Shown here one piece after another: positions 22,811 through 34,700 of a DNA stretch of 64,000 nt. The translations under genes and the position numbers were made by a program. The stretch comes from Volutella citrinella (Eukaryota > Ascomycota > Sordariomycetes > Hypocreales > Nectriaceae). The DNA lies in assembly GCA_034401135.1 (NCBI GenBank), contig JAWZSP010000002.1, positions 682,001 to 746,000 of the forward strand. Reading direction: 5' to 3'. How positions within the stretch are numbered: the first letter of the stretch is position 1; each line of letters starts with the position of its first letter. The notes below the pieces were generated by a model. That model ran no database searches. It was given only the letters and a program-made list of their open reading frames with translations, and was not told where the DNA came from.

Positions 22811-25800
22811 GGCTGCGTCAAGGTTGTGAGGAATGTGGAGAGAAAGCGGTGGAGGCCGCCAAGGCGGGAGTGTGTCTAGACGAGAGATTGGGGCTGGATT
22901 GAGGGTCTAAAGAGCGTCGAGACGTCACGAAATGAGCGAGGGCGTGCAGTCGTCGTTGTCCGTCGTGGTCGTCGTGGGCCGGGCTAGGGAGCGTGTGTCG
23001 CGGAGGCGTGGTGGAGGAGGTGGTGGTGTGGATGGAGGTACGTCGGGTCGAAGGGAAAAGCCGGTCAATTACTTGTTGAAGGCATGAAAGCTACCGGGGG
23101 GTGTGGGCGGCAGAGGTCGTCGACAGCAGATTGGGATGGAAGGCTCGTGGTTGAGGCACACACGGCAGGTTCGCGCGGGCGTCTAAATGTTCTGCGTCTG
23201 ACAGCCCAACGGCGAGGCGGCACAGGGTCGGCGGCTAGCGAAGACTGGACACCAGTGGTCGAGTATCTCGCCTCAGCTCAGCGGAAGCAGCAGCACAAAC
23301 TGGCCCCAGCGCAAGGGGACGGGTCTCGAGCAAGAAGAGAAGGCAAGTCGACGGGAGAAAGAACGGAAGCCGGCGGCGGAAGCGGTCGGGGCCACAGCGG
23401 TCGAGGTGCGAGGGAAGAAAGGCGAAAAGAGCCCAAGGGTTTGGCGGATCCGGGGGAGGGAGTTGGAGGAGAGGATCGAAGGAGGAGGGGCCGTTTGGTT
23501 GGCAGGATGTCGTTGATGGTTGATGACAGGGGGGGGGTTGATTGGGATGGGACTTGGGGGGAGTTCAAGTGCGTCCAACCAACCAACCCAACGCTGACGT
23601 TTCGAAGGGCTGAGCCGAACTGAACCTTGCCTGGCTTAGCTGCCCTCGAGTACGTACCTGCAACTGACCTCGCAAGCTTAGAGTCGGAGTGGTAGCGCGC
23701 CCCGTCAGGGCCCGCAACAGGGCACACAATGGCTGTGGGCGAGGCTCTGGTTGGTGGGGCGGTCGGAATTTCACTGGCAGCGATGCCCTGAAGCCGCTAA
23801 TTCTGGGCGAAGCGACGGCGTTGATGCTGGTGCTAATGATGACAACGGCCCAGCTGCGCTGCACCTGACGTACAGGAACAGCAACAGCGCATCGGTGCAG
23901 CTGCTATGGATGGGAGGAGGGATGCGAAGAGGACGCTGCCAGCTATGAGGTCCTGCTGCACGCTCTATGCGCATGCAAAGGCTGTGACTCAGTCGATAAT
24001 TCATGCGTTGATTAAGACTGAATGCCCCATCTGATCCGGTATTCACAACCCCAGATGAGATGCATGTCCGACACAGCGTTCCAGCAAGCACGCGACCCCT
24101 CCATCAGTCCAGCACCGGAACTTGAAACTAGTCAAACCTCGTACTTGCTCAATCCTCCTCTCGCTCCTTTAGCCCGTTTCCCCCTCTTTTCCCAATGCCA
24201 GACATGCAGCGTCCGGCGGCGGCATTTTGGTCTGGCCCAAGCTGGTCATTCGGCGGCTCCAACTTTGTGCGCGCGTCTGGGGACGCGTCGGGGAGCTGAC
24301 GCGATGCCTGGCGCCCTGGTTGGTCTGCGGCTGGCTGAGGCCGCTCAAAGAGGGAAAGACCTGCCTCACAAGGTTGAGACTAACAGGCAGGTCGCAGGGC
24401 AACTTGGCTTCGCTTCGCCCACTGGTCAAGCTCAAGTCGCCATCCCGATCTAAATGAAGAGAATTGTCCGTTCCAGTCGTCGGGGGATTCGCCAGACCGT
24501 GCTCGAATCCATGACTCAGGCCCGCCATCCGCAGGACATCTAACCATCCGGCTCAATTCGTGTTCGTTGAATCATTGTGCAGCCTCGTTGTCCCCCACAC
24601 TCACCGGAGCCCCCTCATGCAGCATGACGCCTGTCCAGATCAACATCAACAGTCAGCGGCACAATAATTTTGAGGCCCAATCTTTGCACTTGCACTTGCA
24701 CGTGCTTGTTATTGTTGTTGTTTATTCCCGCGCTGCTGACCTCCTCATCTTACCGAGTGTGGCAGCCCAACCAGTGACGAGACTGGTGCTGCCATGGCCG
24801 AAGAGATAAGAAGGCTGCCCATCCTGCTCCTCTCACATGCTGTCTTCCCGCGCCCAGACTCAGGCTCATTCTCTGTCTGCCTCAGCTGAGCCACTGAGAT
24901 CCATCGTCCATGCCCGCTACCGTGATCATTTCATTCCTCCATAGAAAGTGCCTCAAAGAGTTTTCGGCTCTTCACATCTCGTCGCGTCTCCCACAGGGCC
25001 CAATCCCGGCCGTCATCCCCACCTCAGAGACCAACCGCAGCCGGCCACGGATCCGGGCCTTCTCCACGGCCTCCGGAGGCGAGATTACCTGTCCGCTGAG
25101 CGCAATGCCTGCACACGGAGCCTGTGCCGTCGTTCGCATGAAGATACGTGGCTGAGGCGTCCGGATGGGCTAAGCACGAGCAGCTGAAGAATATGGCCGT
25201 CTGGCAGACGATGATCCAAGCTTCATTTAGCACCATATGGCGGACCTGTCAAAGGCCGCTCCGCGCATGGGAAAGGAAATGGAAGCTCATCTCATTCTTC
25301 ATGGCCCATGATGGATCTCGATCATGGACGCACCAACGCCAACCAACACTCATAATTACGTCAGGGCCTGTCTCGCGTCTCAAACTCTTGTCATGGGGAG
25401 CGACGGTCATTCGTCCCGAGTGCTTGGTCGACTAATCGGGGAATTGTTTTCCCTTGCTGTCCATCTGCCGTAGTTTTCCGACTCCGGAGAGGGGCATCCT
25501 GTCCTTGCGGTGGCCATGGTCTTATCGCTGCACGACGAGGAGAAAATCCCCGTGCAGAATTCCGTACTTGACTCGGTGACGTTGAGACTCGGTGCAGAAT
25601 AGACTCGGTGATGGACTCGGTGCCCTGCAATCAGGCCTCTCCGACGCCGTTCAGGCCCTTTTCTTGGCCTCTGATTGGCCACTACCCCTCCATCCCCAGT
25701 GTTTGCGCCCTCCTAGGACCGCTATCAGTCGACGAACCCTTCTATCGGCCCCGGTGACTAAGCCGGTTTCCGCTTGGGGTGCGCCGCCTGTTTCCGGGGC

Positions 25801-25923
25801 CAAACCTGACGATGGTTGCTCTTAACTGTGTCGCCCATTGAACTTCAACCCATTGCTCCCGCGTGCATCGCTCAATCTCTCGTCTCACCACATCCGCGTC
25901 GACTCTTCGCCTCTCTCCTCACA
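22811..25923. other. Divergent intergenic region of spg1 and GCV3
   Basis: About 3.1 kb. The part next to spg1 (22811-23600) is GA-rich on + and so CT-rich in the sense of spg1, as expected for a promoter and leader. No open frame in 23000-25500 shows a domain. A cluster of 9-mers upstream of GCV3 is listed separately. Confidence 0.5.
25570..25622. repeat. Four direct copies of GACTCGGTG upstream of GCV3
   Basis: The 9-mer GACTCGGTG occurs at 25570, 25586, 25602 and 25614, spaced 16, 16 and 12 nt. A second 9-mer, GTGCAGAAT, also occurs twice here. The cluster ends about 300 nt before the GCV3 ATG. It could be a transcription factor site array or a decayed minisatellite. The core GACTC is part of the Gcn4/CPC1-type TGACTC site, but the following GG is not. 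Confidence 0.6.
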
Positions 25924-26539
25924 ATGGCTGCCTTTGCTCGATCTCTCCGCGCTGCCGCGCCCCTAGCCAAGGCTATCGCCCCCCGTGCTCCCATCATGGC
26001 CCGCTCATCCGTCCGCGCCATCTCCACCACCCGAGCTGGTAAAGCAGATTCCCTCCAAACTTGCCGGCCCTCGACGCCATGAGGCAATTGTTTTTTCTGT
26101 TGTCTAGTTTCTAACATGGCTTCTCTCTTCAGTCTTTGCCAAGCGCTACACCAAGGACCACGAGTGGATTGACGTCTCCGCCGACCAGAAGACTGGCACC
26201 ATCGGCATCTCCACCTACGCCGCCGAGCAGCTCGGCGACGTCGTCTACGTCGAGATCCCCGAGATCACTGACGAGTTCGTCGAGGGCGGTGACACCGTCG
26301 GCGCTGTCGAGTCCGTCAAGTCGGCCAGCGACATCAACGCCCCCGTGCGCCTCAAGGTCACCCAGGTCAACGAGCTGCTCGAGGAGAAGCCCGCCACCAT
26401 CAACCGCCTGCCCGAGGACGACAGCGCCGGCGGCGGCTGGATCGCCAAGGTCGAGGTCGACGAGGCCAGCATCGCCGAGTTTGACGGCCTGATGGACGCC
26501 GAGGCCTACAAGGCCTTTGTCGGCAGCGAGGACCACTAA
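25924..26539 (+). CDS. GCV3: Glycine cleavage system H protein, mitochondrial
   Basis: Lipoyl carrier of the mitochondrial glycine decarboxylase complex; it shuttles the aminomethyl group between P and T proteins. Two exons, 25924-26038 and 26133-26539, give 173 aa. The first ~40 residues are an Ala/Arg-rich targeting peptide (FARSLRAAAPLAKAIAPRA), ending before the mature KRYTKDHEWI start. The lipoylated Lys lies in AVESVKSAS at about residue 101, and GGWIAKVEVDE near the C-terminus is typical. The intron falls at the boundary between presequence and mature protein. Length and motifs are normal. Confidence 0.97.
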
Positions 26540-27000
26540 GCGCTTTCAAGAAAAAGCAAGTGGGAATCTTTGGGATAATGGAGTTGGGTTTGTTGGAGGC
26601 GGCAGCAGCGGTCAATGTTGCCAGCACCGCCTGATGCGATGACGAGACGGACACATGAGGTCACAGTTCAACCTGAGGAAGAGAAAGACGGAAAGATGGG
26701 ACAGAAGCCAGAGGCGAGCTGATAGATGCGAAATGGTGTAGCATATTACAGGCCATGCATGCTTTTACAAACCCCCAGGGTATATTGGTAGGGGAGATTT
26801 TTCATTGCCGGTTTATCAGCGGCATCTGTTCGTCATCGTCGTCATCATATACTACTATATCACACAAAAAGAGCCTGGCCGACAACGAGACCATGACTTC
26901 TTCTCCAACGTTCGTTTTTCCTTTTTTGTTTGCCTCCTGTCCTTCGTCCCTCTGCCAGCTCGTCCGTGATGCGTGCCGATACGACCCTTGGCGTCGCTCC
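26540..27000. other. Convergent 3' intergenic region
   Basis: Lies between the 3' ends of GCV3 and the porphobilinogen deaminase gene. It holds only UTR-like AT-rich segments. Confidence 0.6.
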
Positions 27001-28017
27001 TTACTTGACCGTCTCCGGCACCTGTCGCGAGGCCGTGATGGCGTCGAGGATCTTGCTGGCCCCGCGGTCCACGAGTGCCTGCGCAACGGTCTTGCCAAAC
27101 GTGACAGACTCCTCCCGAGTGGCAACAGCCTCGGTTAGCTCAACGTCGACGGCCTCGTCGCCCTTGATGGACACGACGGTGGCGCGCATGCGCAGCTTGC
27201 CGTCAACCCAGTGGGCCTCGACGCCGATGGGCACACTGCAGCCACCCTCAAGGGTGCGCATGATGGTGCGCTCAGCGTCGCACGCCAGCAGCACTTTCTC
27301 GTCCTCGATGACCTTGAGCATCTCGATCATGCGTGCGTCGTCCTCGCGGCACTCGCAGGCCAGGGCGCCCTGGCCGACGGCGTACAGGATGCCGCCGTTG
27401 TCCGACTCAAGGAACTGGCTGATGCGGTGGCCGAGGTCCATGCGCTGCAAGCCGGCAGCGGCGAGGATGATGCCCGTCAGCTCCGGGTCTTCGTCGAGCT
27501 TCCTGAGGCGCGTTTGGATGTTTCCGCGGTGGTCTTTGAAGCGCAGCGTCGGGTACTTGCGGACCAGCTGGGCGATGCGGCGGACGCTGCTGGTGCCAAT
27601 GACGCTGCCGGCGGGCAGGTCGGCGAGCGTCTTCCAGCCGTGCTGCTCGACGAGTGTCGGCTTGATCACGAGCGTGTCACGCGGGTCCTCGCGCTCCGTC
27701 ACGCAGCCGATGGTGCAGCCTTCGGGTAGCGTCGTGGGCATGTCCTTAAGGCAGTGGACAACGAAGTCGAGCTCGCGGTTCATGAGGCGCTCCTCAAGCT
27801 GCGACGTCCACAGGGCCTTGCTTCCAAAGTTGTAGAGGGCCGTGTTCTGGTCGCGATCGCCCGTCGTCGTCATGCCGTGGATCCGGAAGTCGTGCTCGGG
27901 GAAGTGCTTGCTGAGGGCTGCCTTGACCATCTCGGCCTGGGCCATGGCCAGTGGCGAGTTGCGCGTGCCCATGTTAACCACGGTGCCCGTGGCACTCTGG
28001 GGCTGTGTGTCGGACAT
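27001..28017 (-). CDS. HEM3: Porphobilinogen deaminase (hydroxymethylbilane synthase)
   Basis: Third enzyme of heme biosynthesis; joins four porphobilinogen molecules into hydroxymethylbilane in the cytosol. Uninterrupted 338-aa frame. Visible signatures are GTRNSPLAMAQ at the start, KDMPTTLPEG, GTSSVRRIAQL, RGNIQTRLRKL, and EGGCSVPIG, where Cys about 260 attaches the dipyrromethane cofactor. Length equals that of the yeast enzyme within a few residues. It is convergent with GCV3. No targeting peptide, as expected. Confidence 0.97.
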   Translation of the reverse strand: MSDTQPQSATGTVVNMGTRNSPLAMAQAEMVKAALSKHFPEHDFRIHGMTTTGDRDQNTALYNFGSKALWTSQLEERLMNRELDFVVHCLKDMPTTLPEGCTIGCVTEREDPRDTLVIKPTLVEQHGWKTLADLPAGSVIGTSSVRRIAQLVRKYPTLRFKDHRGNIQTRLRKLDEDPELTGIILAAAGLQRMDLGHRISQFLESDNGGILYAVGQGALACECREDDARMIEMLKVIEDEKVLLACDAERTIMRTLEGGCSVPIGVEAHWVDGKLRMRATVVSIKGDEAVDVELTEAVATREESVTFGKTVAQALVDRGASKILDAITASRQVPETVK

Positions 28018-29094
28018 GACGGGTACTTTGAATTCTCTCGGAAGGATTGTTTGGGGAGGGTGTATCGCAGCACGAGGGGAAACGGTCGGACCACAAGCCG
28101 GAGGTGAGAGAAGCTTGGGGCCGGAGTGGTATGTCAGGCGAGCGGCGGTTTCGGAATTGGCGTGGAGGGGCAGATCCTAAAACTTGCAACGGCTGCGACC
28201 CGCTTGACCCGGTCCCATGGTGGGGTAAAATTCCACAGTGCTCAATTCTACAGTCCACGTCTCAATCCACACGGCTTCCTGGCTTCTCATACCTCGGCAG
28301 AGCTACCCTAGGATATTTGGGAGAAACATCACGATCAGAGAGTAGCCACGGCATCGCAGTTAATTCTCTCCCTGGTACATCTCGGATTTTCCTGTGTCGA
28401 AAATCTGGATTTACGAGAGCAGTTTTTGCCCAATCCAATGCCAGAGGAGGATGCAGTTAGGTAATGGTTGAGGCTTAGACGGGATCATGAACTCTGCAAC
28501 GCGTATTCGTAACTGGCCACCACACCCTTTCACAAACAGCAAACTAGTCCTACAGACTAGCTGAAGGACCTGAATCGTGCCCATTCTCCTGAAGACAAAC
28601 CTCCACAAGGCACCGGAACTCCGCCATTGGTTTGGTACCTAGGTACGCAGTCGATTTGCTCTCTGGAAAGGACTACTAAGCTTGAGAGCGACAAGCATAC
28701 ATGTCCAACAGTTGTCCAACGGAAAGCTTTCGCAGAGTATATATAGTCTTCTGTCACCGTTGCACTGAGATCTACCGATTTCCCCGGTCACTGAATCTTT
28801 CCTTGCTTGCCTCAGTTCCCAGAAATGTCAAGTAACAGTTGAGCAGAGCTGACGTGGAGTGTGACGGCTGGCGACGTGTTCACGATGCCCTGGCTACATC
28901 GAATACCATCAACAGGGAACCTCACAAGCACTTTGACATGTTAGTGGTATGCTGTGTATGATGGAAGGGGATATAAACAAGCTGGCGGCAGCAAGAGGAT
29001 ACAACTCAAGCTCTGGGTCCTGAAGACCGTCAAGCATTCGCTCGCTGAAGACAATTGCCATCAACAACATCACAACGGCGCTTGAGAAATCACC
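28018..29094. other. Divergent intergenic region of HEM3 and the secreted protein gene
   Basis: No gene supported. A TATATATAG element lies near 28738 and a stronger candidate TATA box at 28971, each upstream of the gene at 29095. Confidence 0.5.
28971..28977 (+). promoter_or_regulatory. Candidate TATA box of the secreted protein gene
   Basis: ATATAAA lies 118 nt upstream of the ATG at 29095, a normal fungal spacing, after a purine stretch (GGAAGGGG). Confidence 0.5.
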
Positions 29095-29868
29095 ATGAAG
29101 CTTAGCCTTATCATTCTTGGGCTTGTGGCTCTTGTGGTGGCCGCACCGCAGGACCCTCCACCGCCTCCTCCGCCGCCTCCAGGAAATGATCAACCGGTTC
29201 CTGCTCCGGCTCCTCCTCCTCCACCGGGAGGTGACCCGGCACCAGCTCCACCACCGCCTCCGCCGCCAGCTCCTCCTACTGACCCGGCCCCGCCTCCTCC
29301 GCCGGCTCCAGCTCCCCCGGCGCCGAACCCTACGGATGCTCCCCCACCACCCCCTCCCCCGGAAGGCTCTGGTGCGCCCCCTCCACCTCCACCACCACCT
29401 CCTGGAGGTGGGCCAATCTGCGAGTGCGGCTACACATACTGCGCAGAGGTTCTGATGGGGATGAGTGAGTCTTATGCTGGAGGAGACGAATAATGAATTG
29501 AACTAATGAAATGGGTAGCCAACCCGTGGAACGAGCCACAGCTCGCAGCCGCCTACTGCCAGACCCCCAACGTCCAATGCCCAGATGACAAGCCCATTAC
29601 ACCCATTTCCGCGGCCCTATTCATCTGCCTCTGCGAAGAAGAAAACCAGGACATTGGAAACCATTTGGAGCTACTTGCCGGGTGCGATAGATGCTTGAAT
29701 GTTGGGCCTGACTTCCGGGGTCGTTGTGAGACGCCTTGCCTCCCCGGTGTGGACAGCCCTCCGTCGCCGCCACCCGGTGAATCGACACACGAGGGGGATA
29801 ACGAGGAAGCCGGACCAGAGGAACAGGTTCGGAAAAAGAATAGCCGGATGGGTAAGCTTTGGATGTAA
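29095..29868 (+). CDS. Secreted polyproline protein with Cys-rich C-terminal domain
   Basis: Two exons, 29095-29464 and 29519-29868, joined by a 54-nt intron with an AACTAATG branch site, give 239 aa. Residues 1-17 form a signal peptide (LSLIILGLVALVVAA). Residues ~20-107 are almost pure Pro/Ala/Asp/Gly, with runs of up to nine prolines, like extensin or wall-spanning linkers. The C-terminal part has 11 cysteines, grouped as CxC, C, C, C, CxC, CxxC, CxxxC, and spans both exons. The last ~45 residues are charged and low complexity. No family recognised. It is probably cell-wall associated or released; an effector role is possible but only inference. The frame is consistent across the intron, which makes a real gene likely. 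Confidence 0.8.
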
Positions 29869-31777
29869 GCTGGGATCGGCTCCGTGTCGTGGGTAGGGTG
29901 GCGTGTGCAAGCGGACCCGGAGCTTGAGGAGGGGCATGGAAGATTGTACGAGATTGACGACGAGATTGCAACTAGACCGCAGATGCCAAGATTGGGGGGA
30001 CCGGATGGGACAGGAAGACGCGTGGGAAAATGGGGGTTAGTTGCTGCCGCCATTTGCGGTTGCAGCAGAAAGCGAGGGGTCACTCATTACTGATTGCTCA
30101 TTGAATACCAGTCACTCATTTGCTAGCGAGACCTCATTTGATGAACGCCCCATTTCCAGCACACCCGATTTCGTTTCAGCACATTTCCTGGATGACCCGC
30201 GCGATGGCGCTTGTCAGACTGGCCATGATTGAAAGCATGGGTTTTGCGTTTTGAGACACGGGGATGGCGCGTTGTGCCATGGGGCAGCGTACGATCCCGC
30301 CCATCCATCAGCACTCGGAGGCTGCACATCTCACATCATGGTCCCCCAGGCTCCCGGGAAAGTCACATCAGGCTCGGATGCACTCCCACCTTACGCCAAG
30401 CCACAGCTGCGTCGTGTAGAGCGCGACCTGCCCGAACCGGCAGCCCGCGGGCGCCAGCTCAGCAGGTTTTGACCTGAACCGGGCGCTCACTGCAACCTGG
30501 GGGGGCGGGGGGATGAGGGGGACGGAGGGGGATGGTTGCGCCGATCAAGTCGCTTCTGCCTGCTACTGATGCCGCTGCCGCTGCCCCTCATGCAATGCAT
30601 CTCATCAAGTGAGTGAGGGAGCGAGCGAGCCGCCACTTGCCGATGTTTTGCATCTATTCCCCTTCCAGTTCCCAGGCGCCCGGGAATGCAGACTGTGGCG
30701 TACCGCGGTCGTGACGTTATGGGCCGGCGGCTGGTATGGCGCGCCTGTGCTCGGTCGGGGCGGAGTCCTTGGGGAGGTGGCATGTCATGACAAGTGATCT
30801 TGCTCATTACTCGAATGGATTCGATGGGCATTCATTGGACGTCTCCAACCCCTGGAATGTTGGAACTCGGCCAGCCGCTCCACCCCCGGATTTTAGCGCA
30901 CACCTTCACACAGCCTCCCCCGCAGAGGCTCGGGAGCCCCCCCTCGCTACCCCCTCCTTCTGCGTTTGGACACAGGCAGTTGGAGAGCAGGGCGGCCAGT
31001 TGAGGCCCATCGGGAGTCCATCCCATCCAGTGAGAAGCTCGGGCTAGGTCGCCAGCCACCCAGAAGTCAACCAGGAGCCCGTCACTTACGCCCGTTACAC
31101 TGAGGTGGACTTGGCGGTCCCCGCTTGGCTTGTCATGGATGGTCATGGGAGCGCATGAGCGCGGCAGGTGGCTATGGCCTCCCTCGCTCGACTGGTTTGG
31201 TTGTACCTGGAGGTGATCTGGGGAAGGAGCGAGGGAGAGGGAGTCGGTTAGAGGGAAAGGGAAGCATTTCCCGCAACAGCAAGTAGCAGAAAAGCTAGTA
31301 CTTAGTAGAAGGTACTGCCGGTAGCTAAATCGGTTGGCAGGTACCATTGGTAAAAAAAGCAACCACGCCGCCCCAAGCCGTTCCCCGAGGTGTCCGTCCG
31401 GCTTGCGTCCGATGTCCGGCCAGGGTGCGAGGCCAGAAACACATGACAAAAGCCAAGCGAACCCCTCTTTGGCATTTCGCCCTTCCCTCTTAACGTTTGA
31501 CAGCTGCCATTGTCCTTTGTGCAATCTCGTCCTTCCTTGTATTGCGCTGCCGTGTCTTGCATCGCGATTGTTGCTACTGCTGCTGCTGCTGCTACGACCG
31601 CTGCTTGCTCTCGTGACTCCTTCGCCTCCGACAGCGACCACGCCTTGTGCCGTGGTGCGCCGCCCGCTTGCTTGCTTGTTGCTGCGCCCGCACAGCTCCT
31701 TCTCCCCAAGAATCTATGGCCAGCTCCGTCGCGTTGTCATGAGCTGAGTGTTACATGACGTCCCAATGGTGTCCATC
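29869..31777. other. Intergenic, 3' region of secreted gene and NNT promoter
   Basis: Long open frames occur (for example 30832-31641 -), but they are Ser/Gly/Cys-rich with no domain. A short (CTG)n run lies at 31577-31593. The last 250 nt are CT-rich, consistent with the NNT leader. Confidence 0.5.
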
Positions 31778-34700
31778 ATGATGCGGCCTCTGGTCTCGTC
31801 CGCCTCGCTCGACCTGGGCTGCTCCACTGTGACTCTTGCCCGCCAGTGCCTGCGCCTCCGAGGTTCGTTCACCCTCTGGGTCTATCGCTATGCGTTGACT
31901 AAGCTAATATGAGGTCTCCCAGAGCCGTTACTGCTGTCGCGCCGTGCCCAGAAGCACTGGAAGAGCACCGCTTCCGTCGCCCGCCAAAGCGCCCTCGTCC
32001 CAGCTCTTCCTAGGTCTCTAGCCGTCGTTCGCCATGCTTCCTTCGTCGCGCCAGCCCAAAAGGCCTATTCTACCGTTGTTCTGCCATCTACTGTTCCGTA
32101 CAGCAACCTTGCCGTCGGTGTCCCCAAAGAAATCTTCCCCGGTGAGCGTCGTGTCGCTCTAACCCCTGCCAATGTCGCGGCCCTCAAGAAAAAGGGCTTT
32201 GGAAAGGTATTGGTCGAGCGCGGTGCTGGCACTGCTGCCGAATTTCTCGACTCTGCCTATGAGGAAGCTGGAGCCACTCTCGTCAATGGTCCAAAAGATG
32301 TCTGGGCCAACTCCGATATCGTTCTAAAGGTTCGCGGTCCTGAACTCACCGAAGTCGACGCCGTCAAGGAGGGGCAGACAATCATTTCGTTCCTCCAACC
32401 TGCCCAGAATAAAGAATTGGTAGCCAAGATTGCTTCCAAGAAGGCCACTACCTTTGCTATGGACATGGTTCCCCGAATTTCCCGCGCTCAGGTTTTCGAC
32501 GCCCTCAGCAGCATGGCCAATATTGCTGGATACAAGGCAGTTTTGGAGGCCTCGAACGTCTTTGGCCGGTTCCTGACTGGCCAGGTCACAGCTGCTGGAA
32601 AGATTCCTCCCTGCAAGGTTCTCGTCATTGGTGCCGGTGTGGCTGGTTTGAGCGCTATTGCTACTGCTCGACGCATGGGTGCCATTGTTCGTGGCTTCGA
32701 TACTCGACCAGCAGCTCGTGAGCAGGTCCAATCTCTTGGCGCCGAGTTCATTGAGGTCGAAATCGAAGAAGATGGCTCTGGCGCTGGCGGCTATGCCAAG
32801 GAAATGAGCAAGGAGTTTATTGAGGCTGAGATGAAGCTGTTCAAGGAGCAGGCCAAGGAAGTGGACATCATCATCACCACGGCTCTGATCCCCGGCAAAC
32901 CGGCCCCAAAACTCATCACCAAGGATATGCTTGATGTCATGAAACCTGGAAGCGTCATTGTGGATCTTGCCGCTGAAGCGGGAGGAAACTGCGAAGCTAC
33001 GCAGAAGGGCAAGGTGGCCACGTACAACGATGTCAAGGTTATTGGTGGGTTCTCCTTGCAAGATATGGGAAAATTTCGTACTGACAGTGCTGGCAGGTTA
33101 CACTGATCTGCCCTCCCGACTCCCCACACAAGCGTCGACCCTCTATTCCAACAACATCACCAAGCTCTTGCTCTCCATGGCCCCCAAGGAGAAGGAATTT
33201 GGAATCGATCTCACTGACGAAGTTGTTCGCGGCGCAATTGTCACGCAGAACGGAGCCATCCTTCCACCGGCTCCTCGTCCGGCCCCTCCCCCACCCCCTC
33301 CGGCGCCCAAGGCTGCTGAGGCCGTGGAGGCTATTGTTGAGCTTACACCGTGGCAGAAGAAGACCCGTGAAGCCGCAGGAGTCACCGCCGGAATGGGCAG
33401 TGTCCTCGCTCTCGGAAAGCTGAGCAGTCCCCTGCTCATGTCCAACACCTTCATCTTCGCCCTGGCCAGTCTTATCGGATACCGAGTTGTCTGGGGTGTA
33501 CAGCCCGCGCTGCACTCACCCCTGATGAGTGTGACCAATGCTATCTCCGGAATGGTCGGTGTTGGAGGCTTGTTTATTCTTGGGGGTGGACTGTTCCCTC
33601 ACACGATTCCTCAAGTCTTTGGAGCTCTGAGTGTCCTCCTTGCGTTTGTGAACGTGGGCGGCGGTTTTGTCATTACAAAGCGAATGCTGGATATGTTCAA
33701 GCGTCAGTCAAACGGGTGCATTCTGGATGAACCACTCGCTAACAATTAGTAGGACCTACCGATCCCCCAGAGTATCCTTGGCTGTATGCTCTCCCTGCAG
33801 TGATCTGTGGCGGTGGCTTCGTTGCAGCTTCTTACACCGGTGCTGCTGGTTTGGTTCAAGCTGGCTACCTGGTCAGTTCGGTGCTCTGTATTGGATCCAT
33901 CCAGAGCCTCGGTTCTCAGACAACTGCCCGCATGGGCAACATGCTTGGAATCCTTGGTGTGAGCATTGGTGTTTTGGCGAGCTTGCTTGCTGTCGGATTT
34001 ACTCCCGACATTCTCGCTCAGTTTGGCATGTTGGCCGCCACTGGTCTCATTGCAGGTAAGTCGTTCACAACCAATCGAATAGCCCGTTGAAGAAGCCTGA
34101 GCTAATGAGATCGATAGGTCTCCTTATTGGCAAGCGCATCACTCCTACGGATCTCCCGCAGACGGTTGCGGCACTGCACTCGGTCGTTGGTCTCGCAGCT
34201 GTGCTGACGAGCATTGGCAGCGTTATGGCTGATATTGCCGACCCAACCACCCTCCATCTAGTAACAGCGTATCTTGGCGTTCTCATAGGTGGCATTACTT
34301 TCACAGGTTCTATAGTAGCCTTCATGAAACTGTCCGGAAGGATGGCCTCGAAACCCAAAATCTTACCAGGACGGCACATATTGAACGGCAGCCTGTTGGC
34401 ATCAAATGCTGCCACGATGGGGGCATTCATAACAATGGCACCGGGGAGTCCGTTGATAGCTGCAGGCGCATTGGCGGCAAACACACTGTTGAGCTTTATC
34501 AAGGGATACACAACCACTGCGGCCATTGGAGGAGCTGATATGCGTGAGTATCGTCAGCCTTGGACGGGACCACCCGCTAACTGTTGATAGCTGTGGTCAT
34601 TACTGTTCTGAACGCGTACAGTGGATTTGCTTTGGTCGCGGAGGGCTTCATGTTGGACAACCCACTGCTGACAACCGTGGGAGCTTTGATCGGCACATCA

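Noticed and set aside
29117..29455. 112-codon Arg/Leu-rich frame within the polyproline gene
   Set aside because: Shadow of the CCN proline codons in another frame.
30832..31641. 269-codon minus-strand frame before NNT
   Set aside because: Low-complexity Ser/Gly/Cys composition; covers the NNT promoter; no domain.
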